Position numbers and translations under genes: made by a program. From Haploplasma axanthum (GTDB lineage: Bacteria > Bacillota_I > Bacilli_A > Acholeplasmatales > Acholeplasmataceae), in assembly GCF_900660745.1 (NCBI RefSeq), contig NZ_LR215048.1, forward strand, positions 124,001 to 188,000: a stretch of DNA of 64,000 nucleotides. The letters run 5' to 3'. Under the pieces are notes generated by a model, which worked only from the letters and a program-made list of their open reading frames with translations, was not told the origin of the DNA and did not search any database. Shown here one piece after another: positions 1-9,140 of the stretch. Positions within the stretch are counted from its first letter, which is position 1. Every line of letters starts with the position of its first letter.

Positions 1-884
1 CCGGCAGCTAAAACTTGATACTTAATTGTTTCTGCTAAATATCTATCTTCATATAAAGGAATAATTTGACCATCACCAACACTTGAATATTTTAAATAAA
101 CTGTTGGCTTCTTATTTTCAAAGTTTAAAATCATTCTAGATAATAAGGTATTAGTAACTTCATCAGCCCCTGGATACATATAAACTTTAAACTCTAAATT
201 TTTATCTTCAATCATTTTTCTGGTTTTAATTTGATCTAACGCAGTAAAACCATATGGTGATGAATCATCTTGTGGAATAATTGCAAAATCAATAACCTCT
301 TCTGAAACTAAATTAAGAAAATCATCATTAATTTCGCCGTTAATATTTCTTCTATTAACATAGTCTTCTAAATATTCAATTGGAAGTATTTTTTTAATTC
401 TTTCAAAATCTTTTGTTTCTTCTTCAGTTATAATCCCTAAATCTTTTTTATGTTCATAAACTCCATACAGATGAATTTCTCTTCCATGAGTTTCATAATA
501 ATCTGGTTCCTCTTCTGAACTTGAATATTTTGGATTACGCATTAGTAGTTGATATCCATAAATTAAAACTTTTGGATTATTCTTTTTTATTTCTTTTAAA
601 ACATTAATTCTTTTGATTAACTCATTTTTAGTATCATGATGCAATCTTGATGGAACAATACCACCATAAAGGATTGTATCTAATGCAATGACAAGCCCAT
701 CAGCATCTTTCGATTCTTTTGTTAACCATTCTATTAATTTATTGATGTTACCTGGAGTTTTCTTATTTCCCATATATTCCATTGGAGGTGCCATAACTTC
801 GTATGGCATCCCCTTTGTCATATATTGGTTAAAATAATAATTACAAGGTCTTTCATCAAGAGGAATAACTATAATTTTTTTCAC
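1..884 (-). CDS. DUF4127 family protein (3' end outside window)
   Basis: Reading back from a GTG start at 882-884, 294 codons stay open to the window edge, so the C-terminus is missing; the family is usually about 500 residues. The start is preceded by an AGGTGA ribosome site that overlaps the TAG stop of the upstream gene, so the two are translationally coupled. The N-terminus KKIIVIPLDERPCNYY matches the conserved 'IPLDERP' opening of DUF4127, and later segments (ALDTILYGGIVPSR, QDDSSPYGFTALDQ, PGADEVTNTLLSR) also look typical of it. No signal peptide is seen, so it is probably cytoplasmic. The biochemical role is unknown; members tend to sit in sugar-utilisation loci, as here at the end of a transporter operon. 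Confidence 0.85.
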   Translation of the reverse strand, partial: MKKIIVIPLDERPCNYYFNQYMTKGMPYEVMAPPMEYMGNKKTPGNINKLIEWLTKESKDADGLVIALDTILYGGIVPSRLHHDTKNELIKRINVLKEIKKNNPKVLIYGYQLLMRNPKYSSSEEEPDYYETHGREIHLYGVYEHKKDLGIITEEETKDFERIKKILPIEYLEDYVNRRNINGEINDDFLNLVSEEVIDFAIIPQDDSSPYGFTALDQIKTRKMIEDKNLEFKVYMYPGADEVTNTLLSRMILNFENKKPTVYLKYSSVGDGQIIPLYEDRYLAETIKYQVLAA

Positions 885-893
885 CTTAATCAC

Positions 894-2219
894 CTAATTC
901 TCTTTTGGTCGTGTTATTGCTGTTTCTGGGTGAATTGAAACACTTTGTCCACCTGTAATTGGGTTAATAGCTGTAAAAGTATATGCTGTTTGATCTGGTG
1001 CACCAATTGTAGAAGCTCTATTTTCATTAAATGGAACTCGGTATAGCTTTCCATTAATCTTTCTATGTAGGTAAACACTTTCCCAAATAGCAGTTTTCAC
1101 TTCTGTTTCAGTGTGAATTGCTGTTTTACCTTCATTGGCAACTTGGTCAATTGCATTTACTCTTTTATATGTTGCTTTAATTGTTCCACCATGTCCTCCA
1201 GATCTAAATACTGGACTAACAAAACTTTCTGGATCTTTCCAATTATTATCTTTTCTAATTTTAATTGAACTTTCTAATTTTGATTTTTCAATTACTTCAA
1301 TTTGTAATTGCAAATAATTAACACTTGGACTATATATTATTATTCTAAGTTTATCTCCTGGTAAATAATAGTATTGAGTATCACCAAAATACCAGTTTGC
1401 AATCATATTTGTTTTTGATGACCCAGTCGCTGATACAGAATATCTTCTTCCTTTAGCTAAATCATATGTTCCTTCATCTTTTTCGACAGTTGTTATATAT
1501 CTCCAAAAAGGTCTAAAAGCAAATGATCCGTTAGTAACTCGTTCATTACCATTAACTAAGACTTGTGCAGGTTTAAAACTTAATCCAACATCACTCTCTG
1601 TTGCCGCATGTCCTCCCATATAAATTGAAGGGTTATCTAAGTTTCTAAAATTAGGATCAATATTGAGTGAACTATCAAATGCACCTTCATAACGTCTAAT
1701 TTTAAGTTCTGGAAGTATAACAGTACCTTCTATTCCTACCCAATAATCTTCAGCTGATGTAACTTTATAATACCAAGCTCCACCAAAGACTTTTTGATCT
1801 GCTGGTTTTGCTGCTTCATTTTCAATTGGATTAGACCAAATTGGAAATGGTGTAATTACTTCATAAGTATCTCTTACTATTACTTGTTTGGTTAAGATTG
1901 TTGACTGATTACGTGCTTTATCAAAAACATAAAATTTAACAGTATATGTACCAGTTTTTGTTAAATCAAGTTCTGATTTATCAATTTGAATATTTCCAGT
2001 AATATCACCATCAATATTATCGATTGCAGTTACTCCTTGAATAAGTAACTCATCAATATTTACATCTTGGTTCTTTTCTAAATATATTATTAAATAATCC
2101 GATTGTATTCTAATTATAGGAGCAATCTTATCTTCTACAATAGGTTCAACTTCTTTATCACATGCAGCTAATCCTATTCCAAGTATAAATACTATTAGCC
2201 CTAATAATATTTTTTTCAT
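894..2219 (-). CDS. DUF5011-type lipoprotein with uncharacterised C-terminal domain
   Basis: I chose the ATG at 2217-2219 because GAGGT precedes it and the protein then opens with a classic lipoprotein signal ending LAAC (Cys about 20); an in-frame ATG six codons upstream is less likely. The 441-residue product should be anchored to the outer face of the membrane. Residues about 35-115 look like a DUF5011/Ig-like domain (IDNIDGDITGNI ... GTYTVKFYVFDKARN). Residues about 130-435 form a beta-rich domain I cannot name, with GAWYYKVTSAEDYWVGIEG, NPSIYMGG, ESDVGLSF, FRPFWRYI and YYLPGDKLRI. The same domain recurs, without signal or Ig part, in the gene at 19988-20905. It may bind the imported glycan; that is inference. 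It lies late in the large operon. Confidence 0.8.
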   Translation of the reverse strand: MKKILLGLIVFILGIGLAACDKEVEPIVEDKIAPIIRIQSDYLIIYLEKNQDVNIDELLIQGVTAIDNIDGDITGNIQIDKSELDLTKTGTYTVKFYVFDKARNQSTILTKQVIVRDTYEVITPFPIWSNPIENEAAKPADQKVFGGAWYYKVTSAEDYWVGIEGTVILPELKIRRYEGAFDSSLNIDPNFRNLDNPSIYMGGHAATESDVGLSFKPAQVLVNGNERVTNGSFAFRPFWRYITTVEKDEGTYDLAKGRRYSVSATGSSKTNMIANWYFGDTQYYYLPGDKLRIIIYSPSVNYLQLQIEVIEKSKLESSIKIRKDNNWKDPESFVSPVFRSGGHGGTIKATYKRVNAIDQVANEGKTAIHTETEVKTAIWESVYLHRKINGKLYRVPFNENRASTIGAPDQTAYTFTAINPITGGQSVSIHPETAITRPKEN

Positions 2220-2243
2220 AATTTTTACCTCTTTCATTAGGTA

Positions 2244-3716
2244 TTATTTTTTATCTAAAAATCTTTCTTTTAAAATTTCTTTTAGAGATGCCTCAATACC
2301 TTCCATAACTGTTCTACTATTTCCATCAGTGATAGCCAATTGAACACTAAGCATATATGAACCCTCAGCATGTGCTTGTGCTTCTGGAACAGAATAGAAG
2401 AAATCTGGGCTTGCAAGATTAAATACTTCTAGATGAGCATTTATTGAATCTTTTGACCAATAGTAAGGTAATAATCTTACATTATAGAAATCGTCACTGA
2501 TTAATGTTGTATCAATTAAGTTTGTTTCAGAATTGATAGCTGGGAAATACATTAAGTCATTCCAAATCTTGAAAATTACTTCATCTGATATCATTCTATT
2601 TTCATACCCTTCAGGAATACGATCTTTTGAATATGAAGAACTAATAGCAAATGATGATTTACCATAAACATGTGTTATAGAATAATTTGACATATCTTCT
2701 TTAATATTTGGTCCTACTGGCCATGGAACATAATCTATTTTAAACTTAGCATTTCCCCATTTATTTGATGCATTAATATGCCATGCTGATCCATTATGGA
2801 AAGCAACATTTCCAGCAGTAAATTCTGGTTGACTTGCATTTGATAAAGGTGCGTTATCAATCCACATTCCTTCTGTTGTGCGTAATCTATTTAAAAAGTT
2901 TAATGTATCAAGTACTGGTTCACTTGTTAAATGTGTTCCAAAGTTTGAATCAACAAGAACTCCACCATTTGCTCCAATCATTGGATATGCATAGTTATAA
3001 CTTCTTCCACCTAAAACATATTGTGGTCCACCTTCTGCTTCTGGACGTGTATGATCTAAATAAGTTTTTAACTCACGAGCAAGTTTTTCAAATTCTGCCC
3101 AAGTCCATTCACCAGCTAACCATTTTTTAGTTGGTTCTAATCTTCTTTCTTCTCCTAAAACACGTGCGATTAAATCACTATTGTAATATAATCCGTCATC
3201 TGTCATTGGGTAACTATCATCATATAAATAGTGTTTTCCTAAAACTTCTCCAAAGACAAGTTTTTCAGGCCAATATCCTTTTGCACCATATGTTTCAATT
3301 AAATTATCTAATGGTAATATTGCGTCATTAACTGCTAATGTAGCAACAGATGTTGAAGCAACTTCAAACACATGCGCTGGAGATACACCAACTTTTGATT
3401 GTTCAACAATCCATCTTTCTCTTGCTCCACCCCATGAAGCATTTGATGGATAGTTTTCATAGACAACTTTTACATTATATTTTTTCTCAACTTCAGTTAT
3501 TTTAGCAATCTTTTCTTCTCTAAATAACTTTTCATAAGTTTCTAGACGTGGATCGCTTGTTGAAGCTGTGTTAACCATGATGACGAAATTCTCACCTTTT
3601 AAATCAATCTTATTATCATCGCCACCTGTGCCGCCACCATCATCTGGTTTTTTACCACAAGCCGCAAGACCTAACCCTGCTACTGCTAACAACATTAAAA
3701 CTAATATTTTTTTCAT
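2244..3716 (-). CDS. Extracellular solute-binding lipoprotein (family 1)
   Basis: A 490-residue protein with a lipoprotein signal ending LAAC (Cys 20), a Gly/Asp-rich linker, and then the two-lobed layout of family 1 sugar-binding proteins. Visible family-like segments include TKKWLAGEWTWAEFEKLAREL, ENVAFHNGSA-like glycine regions and a long C-terminal helical part. GAGAGGAG precedes the ATG. It should capture an oligosaccharide outside the cell and deliver it to the permease pair encoded directly downstream on the transcript (3734-5939). The ligand cannot be read from sequence. An ATPase gene is absent, as is common for CUT1 importers that share MsmX/UgpC. Confidence 0.9.
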   Translation of the reverse strand: MKKILVLMLLAVAGLGLAACGKKPDDGGGTGGDDNKIDLKGENFVIMVNTASTSDPRLETYEKLFREEKIAKITEVEKKYNVKVVYENYPSNASWGGARERWIVEQSKVGVSPAHVFEVASTSVATLAVNDAILPLDNLIETYGAKGYWPEKLVFGEVLGKHYLYDDSYPMTDDGLYYNSDLIARVLGEERRLEPTKKWLAGEWTWAEFEKLARELKTYLDHTRPEAEGGPQYVLGGRSYNYAYPMIGANGGVLVDSNFGTHLTSEPVLDTLNFLNRLRTTEGMWIDNAPLSNASQPEFTAGNVAFHNGSAWHINASNKWGNAKFKIDYVPWPVGPNIKEDMSNYSITHVYGKSSFAISSSYSKDRIPEGYENRMISDEVIFKIWNDLMYFPAINSETNLIDTTLISDDFYNVRLLPYYWSKDSINAHLEVFNLASPDFFYSVPEAQAHAEGSYMLSVQLAITDGNSRTVMEGIEASLKEILKERFLDKK

Positions 3717-3733
3717 TTATTTTCTCCTCTCGT

Positions 3734-4765
3734 TTATCCTACTAGACCGCTTCTTTCAACGCCCTCAGTAAATAATCTTTTTTGAACTATTAAATAAAAT
3801 ACTAAAATTGGGATCATCGTTAATATCGCAGCTGTATTTAAAATCATAGCTGTAAACAACGGATTTTTTGTAACATCTTGATCAAACAACTCCCACACGC
3901 CAGCTTGCTGAATCGCAGATTGAATATTTCCACTAATTCCCATAATTTTTGTAGTCAATGTTTCATAGGTTGCATTTATTTTACTAACATAAACTGTTGT
4001 AAAATACGTATCATTCCATTGCCATACAAATGTAAGTACTGTCGTTAAAATTATTCCACCCATTGCATTTGGCAACATAATTCTAAGAAAGACTTGAAAA
4101 GGATTAGCACCATCAATCATTGCTGATTCTTCTATTTCTATAGGTATCCCTTTAAAGAATTGTCTAAATAGATAAATAAATATTCCACCTTTAATTCCCA
4201 TACCTGTTAGTGCAAAAATAAATAAGATTGTTGGACTACCTAAAAGATTAATACCAGTTCCCCAAAAGTTTGACAAACTTATCTTAAGAGGTAGTTCCAA
4301 TGTTGTTGGTGCCACTACAATCGTAAAAACAACAAGTCCAAAAACAATTTTATGTCCTGGAAATTTTAATCTTGCAAGTGCATAACCAACAAGTGTTGCC
4401 ATTATCAATTGGAAGAATGTTACAACTGTTGATAAGACAACTGAGTTTATAAATGATTTGCCATAATCTAATACAATATAAGCAATTTGAAAGTTTTTAA
4501 ATGAAAACTTTTCTGGTATCCAAAGAACTAATGGATTATTGATATCTCCTGGTTCTCTTAATGCAATTGCTAATTGTTGGATTAATGGGAAAATTATAAT
4601 AAACGCTAAACCATAAAGTAATACATATTTCAAAATAGTAACGAATAAATCATTTCCTTTATTTAATAATACTTTTCTTTTTTTAGGATCGGTTATTTGT
4701 TTTTTTGTAGTTTTTGTTTTTTCTCTTAATGAATAAAAAACTTCACTAGCTTTATTCTTCATCAT
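3734..4765 (-). CDS. Carbohydrate ABC transporter permease (MalG-like)
   Basis: The better start is the ATG at 4763-4765 (second ATG adjacent), preceded by AAAGGAAGGG, giving 343 residues; a longer reading frame upstream lacks a ribosome site. After a basic cytoplasmic N-terminus there are about six membrane segments and the EAA loop (EESAMIDGANPFQVFLRI) that contacts the shared ATPase. This is the CUT1 MalG/type-2 permease. Its first codons overlap the last 14 bases of the MalF-like partner (4752-5939), so the pair is coupled. It forms the importer with that partner and the solute-binding protein at 2244-3716. Confidence 0.92.
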   Translation of the reverse strand: MMKNKASEVFYSLREKTKTTKKQITDPKKRKVLLNKGNDLFVTILKYVLLYGLAFIIIFPLIQQLAIALREPGDINNPLVLWIPEKFSFKNFQIAYIVLDYGKSFINSVVLSTVVTFFQLIMATLVGYALARLKFPGHKIVFGLVVFTIVVAPTTLELPLKISLSNFWGTGINLLGSPTILFIFALTGMGIKGGIFIYLFRQFFKGIPIEIEESAMIDGANPFQVFLRIMLPNAMGGIILTTVLTFVWQWNDTYFTTVYVSKINATYETLTTKIMGISGNIQSAIQQAGVWELFDQDVTKNPLFTAMILNTAAILTMIPILVFYLIVQKRLFTEGVERSGLVG

Positions 4766-5939
4766 AATAAAACACCCTTCCTTTAAATAATAAGTAAATG
4801 ATACCAACTATTACTAAATTAATAATGAAATATGAAACAGAGATTGTTGCTGCTAATCCATATTTACCATCAGACATTGCATAATCTAAAAATCTAAAAA
4901 TTGGTGCTCTAGTAAAACTATCAACAACAGTATAAATTGATGCTGTAATAATCATTGGTGTAATCATTGGAATTGTTATTTTCCAAAAACTTTCATATTT
5001 TGTTGCCCCTTCAACTGCCGCTGCTTCATATAAATGCTTTGGAACAGATTGAATTGCTGCAATAAAAATTAGTATTTGAATTCCTGATAAATTAACAATT
5101 GTAAAAATTCGATCAACTGAATTTAAAACAACTTTCATAATTGATTCACCAACACCAATTTGCAAGAAGAAATTTGTTGTTTGTTCAACAAAACTTGATT
5201 GACCTGATAATGCATCATCAACAAATTGTCCGAAACTTCCAGTTAATGTTGATGTAATAACTGTTAGATTGTAGATAACTGGAATAAAGAATATCGCTTT
5301 AATAATTAGATGCCCTTTAAATTTCTTATTCAACAATACTGCAATTATTACACTGAATATTATAATTACTGGTAAATCGATTGCTAAATTTTGAACAAAC
5401 AATAACAATTGTACTGAGAAAATATTTGACCCATCAATAACATAATTCCCAAATAGTTCACTAAAGTTTTTAAATCCATTAAAACTTGTTGCTACACCAT
5501 TATTAGTTAAAGTTACATTATTTAAACTCCAATAAATCGTTGTTAAGACTGAAGGAAGAAAGAACAATAACATCCCTAAGATCCATGGAGTTATAAAGAT
5601 TATTCCCCATATTCTTCTTTGTTTTTGATACTCAATTCCTGAAAACCATATTCTAATTCTTTTTATTTGATTATGCTTTTCAAGTTTACCTTCATTTAAT
5701 AAATCAGTATTTATTCTTTCTCTTTTAATTTCAGCTTCAATTTTTGAAGCTTTATTAGATAAAATTATAATTTTTTTCTTACTAACTCGTTTATTTGATT
5801 GTAAATTTATTTGTAACTCTTGAATTCTCTTTGTTATCTTTTGATGTTTAATTTGTTTTGCTATAATTGTTTTTTCAATTTTTTTCTTCTTTTCTGCTAC
5901 TTCATCATGGCTATAATATTTAATTGTTTTTTCTCTCAT
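4752..5939 (-). CDS. Sugar ABC transporter permease (MalF-like) with charged N-terminal extension
   Basis: A 395-residue permease. Residues about 110-390 hold the membrane segments and the EAA loop (YEAAAVEGATKYESFWKITI). The first ~105 residues are unusual for this family: highly charged and Lys/Glu/Ile rich (VAEKKKKIEKTIIAKQIKHQ and onward), predicted coiled coil, before the usual RRIWGIIFITPWILGM first membrane helix. The start ATG and the stop of the DUF5696 gene overlap as TAATG. It pairs with the MalG-like protein at 3734-4765. The extension could contact the ATPase or another cytosolic partner; nothing in the sequence settles which. Confidence 0.9.
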   Translation of the reverse strand: MREKTIKYYSHDEVAEKKKKIEKTIIAKQIKHQKITKRIQELQINLQSNKRVSKKKIIILSNKASKIEAEIKRERINTDLLNEGKLEKHNQIKRIRIWFSGIEYQKQRRIWGIIFITPWILGMLLFFLPSVLTTIYWSLNNVTLTNNGVATSFNGFKNFSELFGNYVIDGSNIFSVQLLLFVQNLAIDLPVIIIFSVIIAVLLNKKFKGHLIIKAIFFIPVIYNLTVITSTLTGSFGQFVDDALSGQSSFVEQTTNFFLQIGVGESIMKVVLNSVDRIFTIVNLSGIQILIFIAAIQSVPKHLYEAAAVEGATKYESFWKITIPMITPMIITASIYTVVDSFTRAPIFRFLDYAMSDGKYGLAATISVSYFIINLVIVGIIYLLFKGRVFYYDEE

Positions 5940-8443
5940 TATTTCACCTCTGATTCAATAACAGTTTCATTCAAATAGTTAATAACATATTTACTACCAT
6001 TCTCATATTCAACTTCAACAATTGTTGCATCAGCATTTAAAACTTTATGTCCAACTATTCTTGATTCATAAATACCTGTATTTTTTAAATAGTTATAAGT
6101 ACTATTTATTGTTTCAATCCAGTTATTGTAAAATGTTGAATAATAATTTGAATATTCAGTATTAATTAAATTAACTGTATCTTCATATGATAGAGTAAAT
6201 TGCATTTTACTTCCTGTTTCAATTGCTTTTAGTTGATGCCATTTAATTGATTTTGAAGTATCTAAATTAATTGATGCTGAATAATAATCAACTAATCCAT
6301 TTAAAACTAATTGCATAAATGGAATTGAGTAATCAACCATTCTATGTCTTGTACCAATAGTTTTAACATCTAAAATTTTGTTTGCTTTAATTATTCCATA
6401 AAAATTAGAATCTCTTAAGGCAATATTCTTACTATCTAATTTATTGATATTGGTATCGAATGTATCAATAAGTTCGTTTCTAAAAATAACTTTCTTATTT
6501 GTAAAATTACTTGATAACCTTGATCCATCATCAGAAATAACAATATTACTCAACTCATTTTTATTTGAAAACTTTAATATTTGATCATAGACTTTTGTTG
6601 AATAATTAGTATTTAAATAATATTTATTCATTGTGCTTCTATCTGCTAATGTTGTTGCTAAGTTATACTTATTATAAGCAACTGTATTTTGAAGTAATGT
6701 TTTATTAACATCCTTGTTAACACTTATTTTTTTATCCGTATATGCTGTATTAGCATTAAATTCTAAATACAAATCAATATTTTTGGAATTGGCATCTTTA
6801 AGTAAATTCTTAATTTGTTTTTTACTTGCAACTTTGTTATTAAAACTAATATTCTTCATTGATGTAGCTTTTATACCATCATTTGACCAACCTTGATAAC
6901 TTATACTTAAATCATTATTAGAATTAATTTTATCTGCTATCTCCATAATCTTTGATGCCTTTGTAAGTGCATTAACTGTTTCGTATGAGAATCCAAGGAA
7001 ATATTTTTTCTCTTTATATCCACCTAAAAAAGTTAGATGAAGAATATCTTCGTTTGTCTTATTTTTAAAATTAAAGTTTGCTTTTAAATATTCTTGATAC
7101 TCACTTGCAAAATTATAATATTCTTTTCCATCTTCAACGAAAATATACTCAGACATGAAATCTTCTTTATTATATTCACTAGTCCAAATTGAAACTCTTT
7201 GTGTACTTGATGATGATGCAAAATTAAAAGCATCTCTTTCTCTAATTAAATATCTGTAATGAACATATGGTATTTTATTTGTATAAACGTTATTTCTTGT
7301 TGTTGTTCTAAAAGCTGCTCTAATACTTGTCATAGAGTCACTAGATTCAACAACATTTATAAATCCATAATCATTTTTACTATATGCATACATTGGAAGT
7401 TTAATAACTTCTTGTTCTTCTGGTTGCACCATTAATCCACTTTCAACCGATAAATCAGTTCCATAAATTCTCTTTTCATATGTTGTAGTATTATATCTAC
7501 CATTTTCATGATCAATAAAAATTCCAGAGCCATCAGGTATTACGGTAAATCCGTAATCATTAATATTACCAACACCAAAATATGGTAGGACATCTATGTA
7601 TGCTATTTGGAACTTTTCAGTTTCATAGATTGAATCATTAATTATTTGAACTTTTAGTCCTTTATCTGTTAATAAGTATTTAACTACAAATTCAAAATAT
7701 GGAATATCTTCATGTATAGGAAAACCATATTTTGTATTATCTTCAATATAATCATCTTCTGTATAATCACTCTTAACAAAAATTAAATCATAAATAATAT
7801 CAAGTGCATCTTGTGCGGTTATATCTCTTAAGAAATATACATTTTCTTCTTTAAGAAGCATAAATCGACTTTTTAAAAAGGAAATATTTCTTCTAACATC
7901 ACTATCTTCTTTACCTAATTCTTCTAATGGTTTTAAAATTAATTCTTCAAATTTTTCAACCGGTACTTTTCTTGGTAAATCAGTAAAACTAATTTCTCTT
8001 TTTCCACCAATTTCATACAATACATCCAAACTATTATTTTCAAATCTAAATCCATACTTATTAAACTTTATACTCTCATCTAAGACAGAAACGGATTTAG
8101 GTGTTTCTAATTGTCTTTCATAGTAGACAACAAAGAGTTCACTAAGTTCAGTAGCTGTTTGTTCATTTAGTTTTTCAGGACTTGATAGCCATTGTTGATT
8201 TGTAGTTTTATCTTTAACTTCAAATTGGGTGTTAGCTGAATTTAATCTGAATTCAAATCTATTATTACTTAGTTCAAAGATTTTATCTTTAGGTGTATCT
8301 TCAAACATCACAAACTTAGATTTGTCATATGGATCACGTGCAACATACGATTTTTTATTTTTACTTATTGTAACCACTAATATGATGATACCAATTATTA
8401 ATAAGAGTGATATTATTGTTAGTTTTATAATTCTTTTCTTCAT
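5939..8443 (-). CDS. DUF5696 domain-containing membrane-anchored protein
   Basis: An 834-residue protein with one N-terminal hydrophobic helix (residues about 5-25) and a large extracytoplasmic portion. The composition and local motifs (FTVIPDGSGIFIDHENG, YFGVGNINDYG, GYKEKKYFLGFSYETV, STMNKYYLNTNYS) fit the DUF5696 family, a presumed TIM-barrel, glycosidase-like protein found next to CUT1 transporters in Firmicutes (recognised from memory; not searched). It ends in TAA overlapping the ATG of the MalF-like permease. Probable role: extracellular binding or hydrolysis of the substrate taken up by the neighbouring transporters. No experimentally known reaction can be assigned. Confidence 0.75.
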   Translation of the reverse strand: MKKRIIKLTIISLLLIIGIIILVVTISKNKKSYVARDPYDKSKFVMFEDTPKDKIFELSNNRFEFRLNSANTQFEVKDKTTNQQWLSSPEKLNEQTATELSELFVVYYERQLETPKSVSVLDESIKFNKYGFRFENNSLDVLYEIGGKREISFTDLPRKVPVEKFEELILKPLEELGKEDSDVRRNISFLKSRFMLLKEENVYFLRDITAQDALDIIYDLIFVKSDYTEDDYIEDNTKYGFPIHEDIPYFEFVVKYLLTDKGLKVQIINDSIYETEKFQIAYIDVLPYFGVGNINDYGFTVIPDGSGIFIDHENGRYNTTTYEKRIYGTDLSVESGLMVQPEEQEVIKLPMYAYSKNDYGFINVVESSDSMTSIRAAFRTTTRNNVYTNKIPYVHYRYLIRERDAFNFASSSSTQRVSIWTSEYNKEDFMSEYIFVEDGKEYYNFASEYQEYLKANFNFKNKTNEDILHLTFLGGYKEKKYFLGFSYETVNALTKASKIMEIADKINSNNDLSISYQGWSNDGIKATSMKNISFNNKVASKKQIKNLLKDANSKNIDLYLEFNANTAYTDKKISVNKDVNKTLLQNTVAYNKYNLATTLADRSTMNKYYLNTNYSTKVYDQILKFSNKNELSNIVISDDGSRLSSNFTNKKVIFRNELIDTFDTNINKLDSKNIALRDSNFYGIIKANKILDVKTIGTRHRMVDYSIPFMQLVLNGLVDYYSASINLDTSKSIKWHQLKAIETGSKMQFTLSYEDTVNLINTEYSNYYSTFYNNWIETINSTYNYLKNTGIYESRIVGHKVLNADATIVEVEYENGSKYVINYLNETVIESEVK

Positions 8444-8459
8444 ATTACTCCTATCTCCT

Positions 8460-9140
8460 TTAACTTATTCTTAATATAAATTCACGATATACTGATTCTA
8501 AGAACCCATATACTTGTTGAATTAGTGTTAAGAATAGAATACCTATAAAAACAATTATCGCAATAGCAACTATCGTAAAAATAATCGTTAATATTGTTTT
8601 AGCTAAACCATATTCATGTATAACTAATAATCCCATAAAGATCATATAGCCAGATAAAAATACTGATATTCCTACAAATGCATTATAGAATGCTATTTCT
8701 TCTGTTGTTATAAATTTACTGAAAAATGTTAATGGAATACTAAACCATATGTACGGAATTAATCCATAACAAATTATCATAAAAATTTCAGTCATTTTTC
8801 CTTTTCCATCAAGTAATGATGTAACAGACCAATTACCAACAACAGCTAGTAAAACTGGTAATACTACTAATAAAATTGTTTTACCTAAATTAAACTCATT
8901 TTTATTTAATGGATTCATTAAAAACCCTGTGCTTGTTTCTGAATATGTTAGTGCCATAATCATCATAATTAGATAGAATACTGCAACATACATTTTTCCT
9001 TTTTTCTCTGTCTTAAGTTCATCAAAGCCCTTAATAGGGTGAGTTAGAATGTATAGAGGAAAAATAATAATATCATTGAAGAAAATCTTTGCTTTATCTT
9101 TAAGATTTAAATTTTTTAGCATAAGTTTAAATTCACTCAT
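8460..9140 (-). CDS. YIP1 family membrane protein
   Basis: A 226-residue integral membrane protein with five or six hydrophobic helices, opening with a cytoplasmic segment DIIIFPLYILTHPIKGFDELK that is typical of bacterial YIP1-type proteins. The start ATG overlaps the stop of the NHL gene as TAATG. YIP1 proteins repeatedly accompany DUF5696, NHL-propeller and CUT1 permease genes in Firmicutes sugar loci, and that neighbourhood is complete here. Molecular function is unknown; it could organise a membrane complex with the neighbouring products. Confidence 0.75.
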   Translation of the reverse strand: MSEFKLMLKNLNLKDKAKIFFNDIIIFPLYILTHPIKGFDELKTEKKGKMYVAVFYLIMMIMALTYSETSTGFLMNPLNKNEFNLGKTILLVVLPVLLAVVGNWSVTSLLDGKGKMTEIFMIICYGLIPYIWFSIPLTFFSKFITTEEIAFYNAFVGISVFLSGYMIFMGLLVIHEYGLAKTILTIIFTIVAIAIIVFIGILFLTLIQQVYGFLESVYREFILRIS

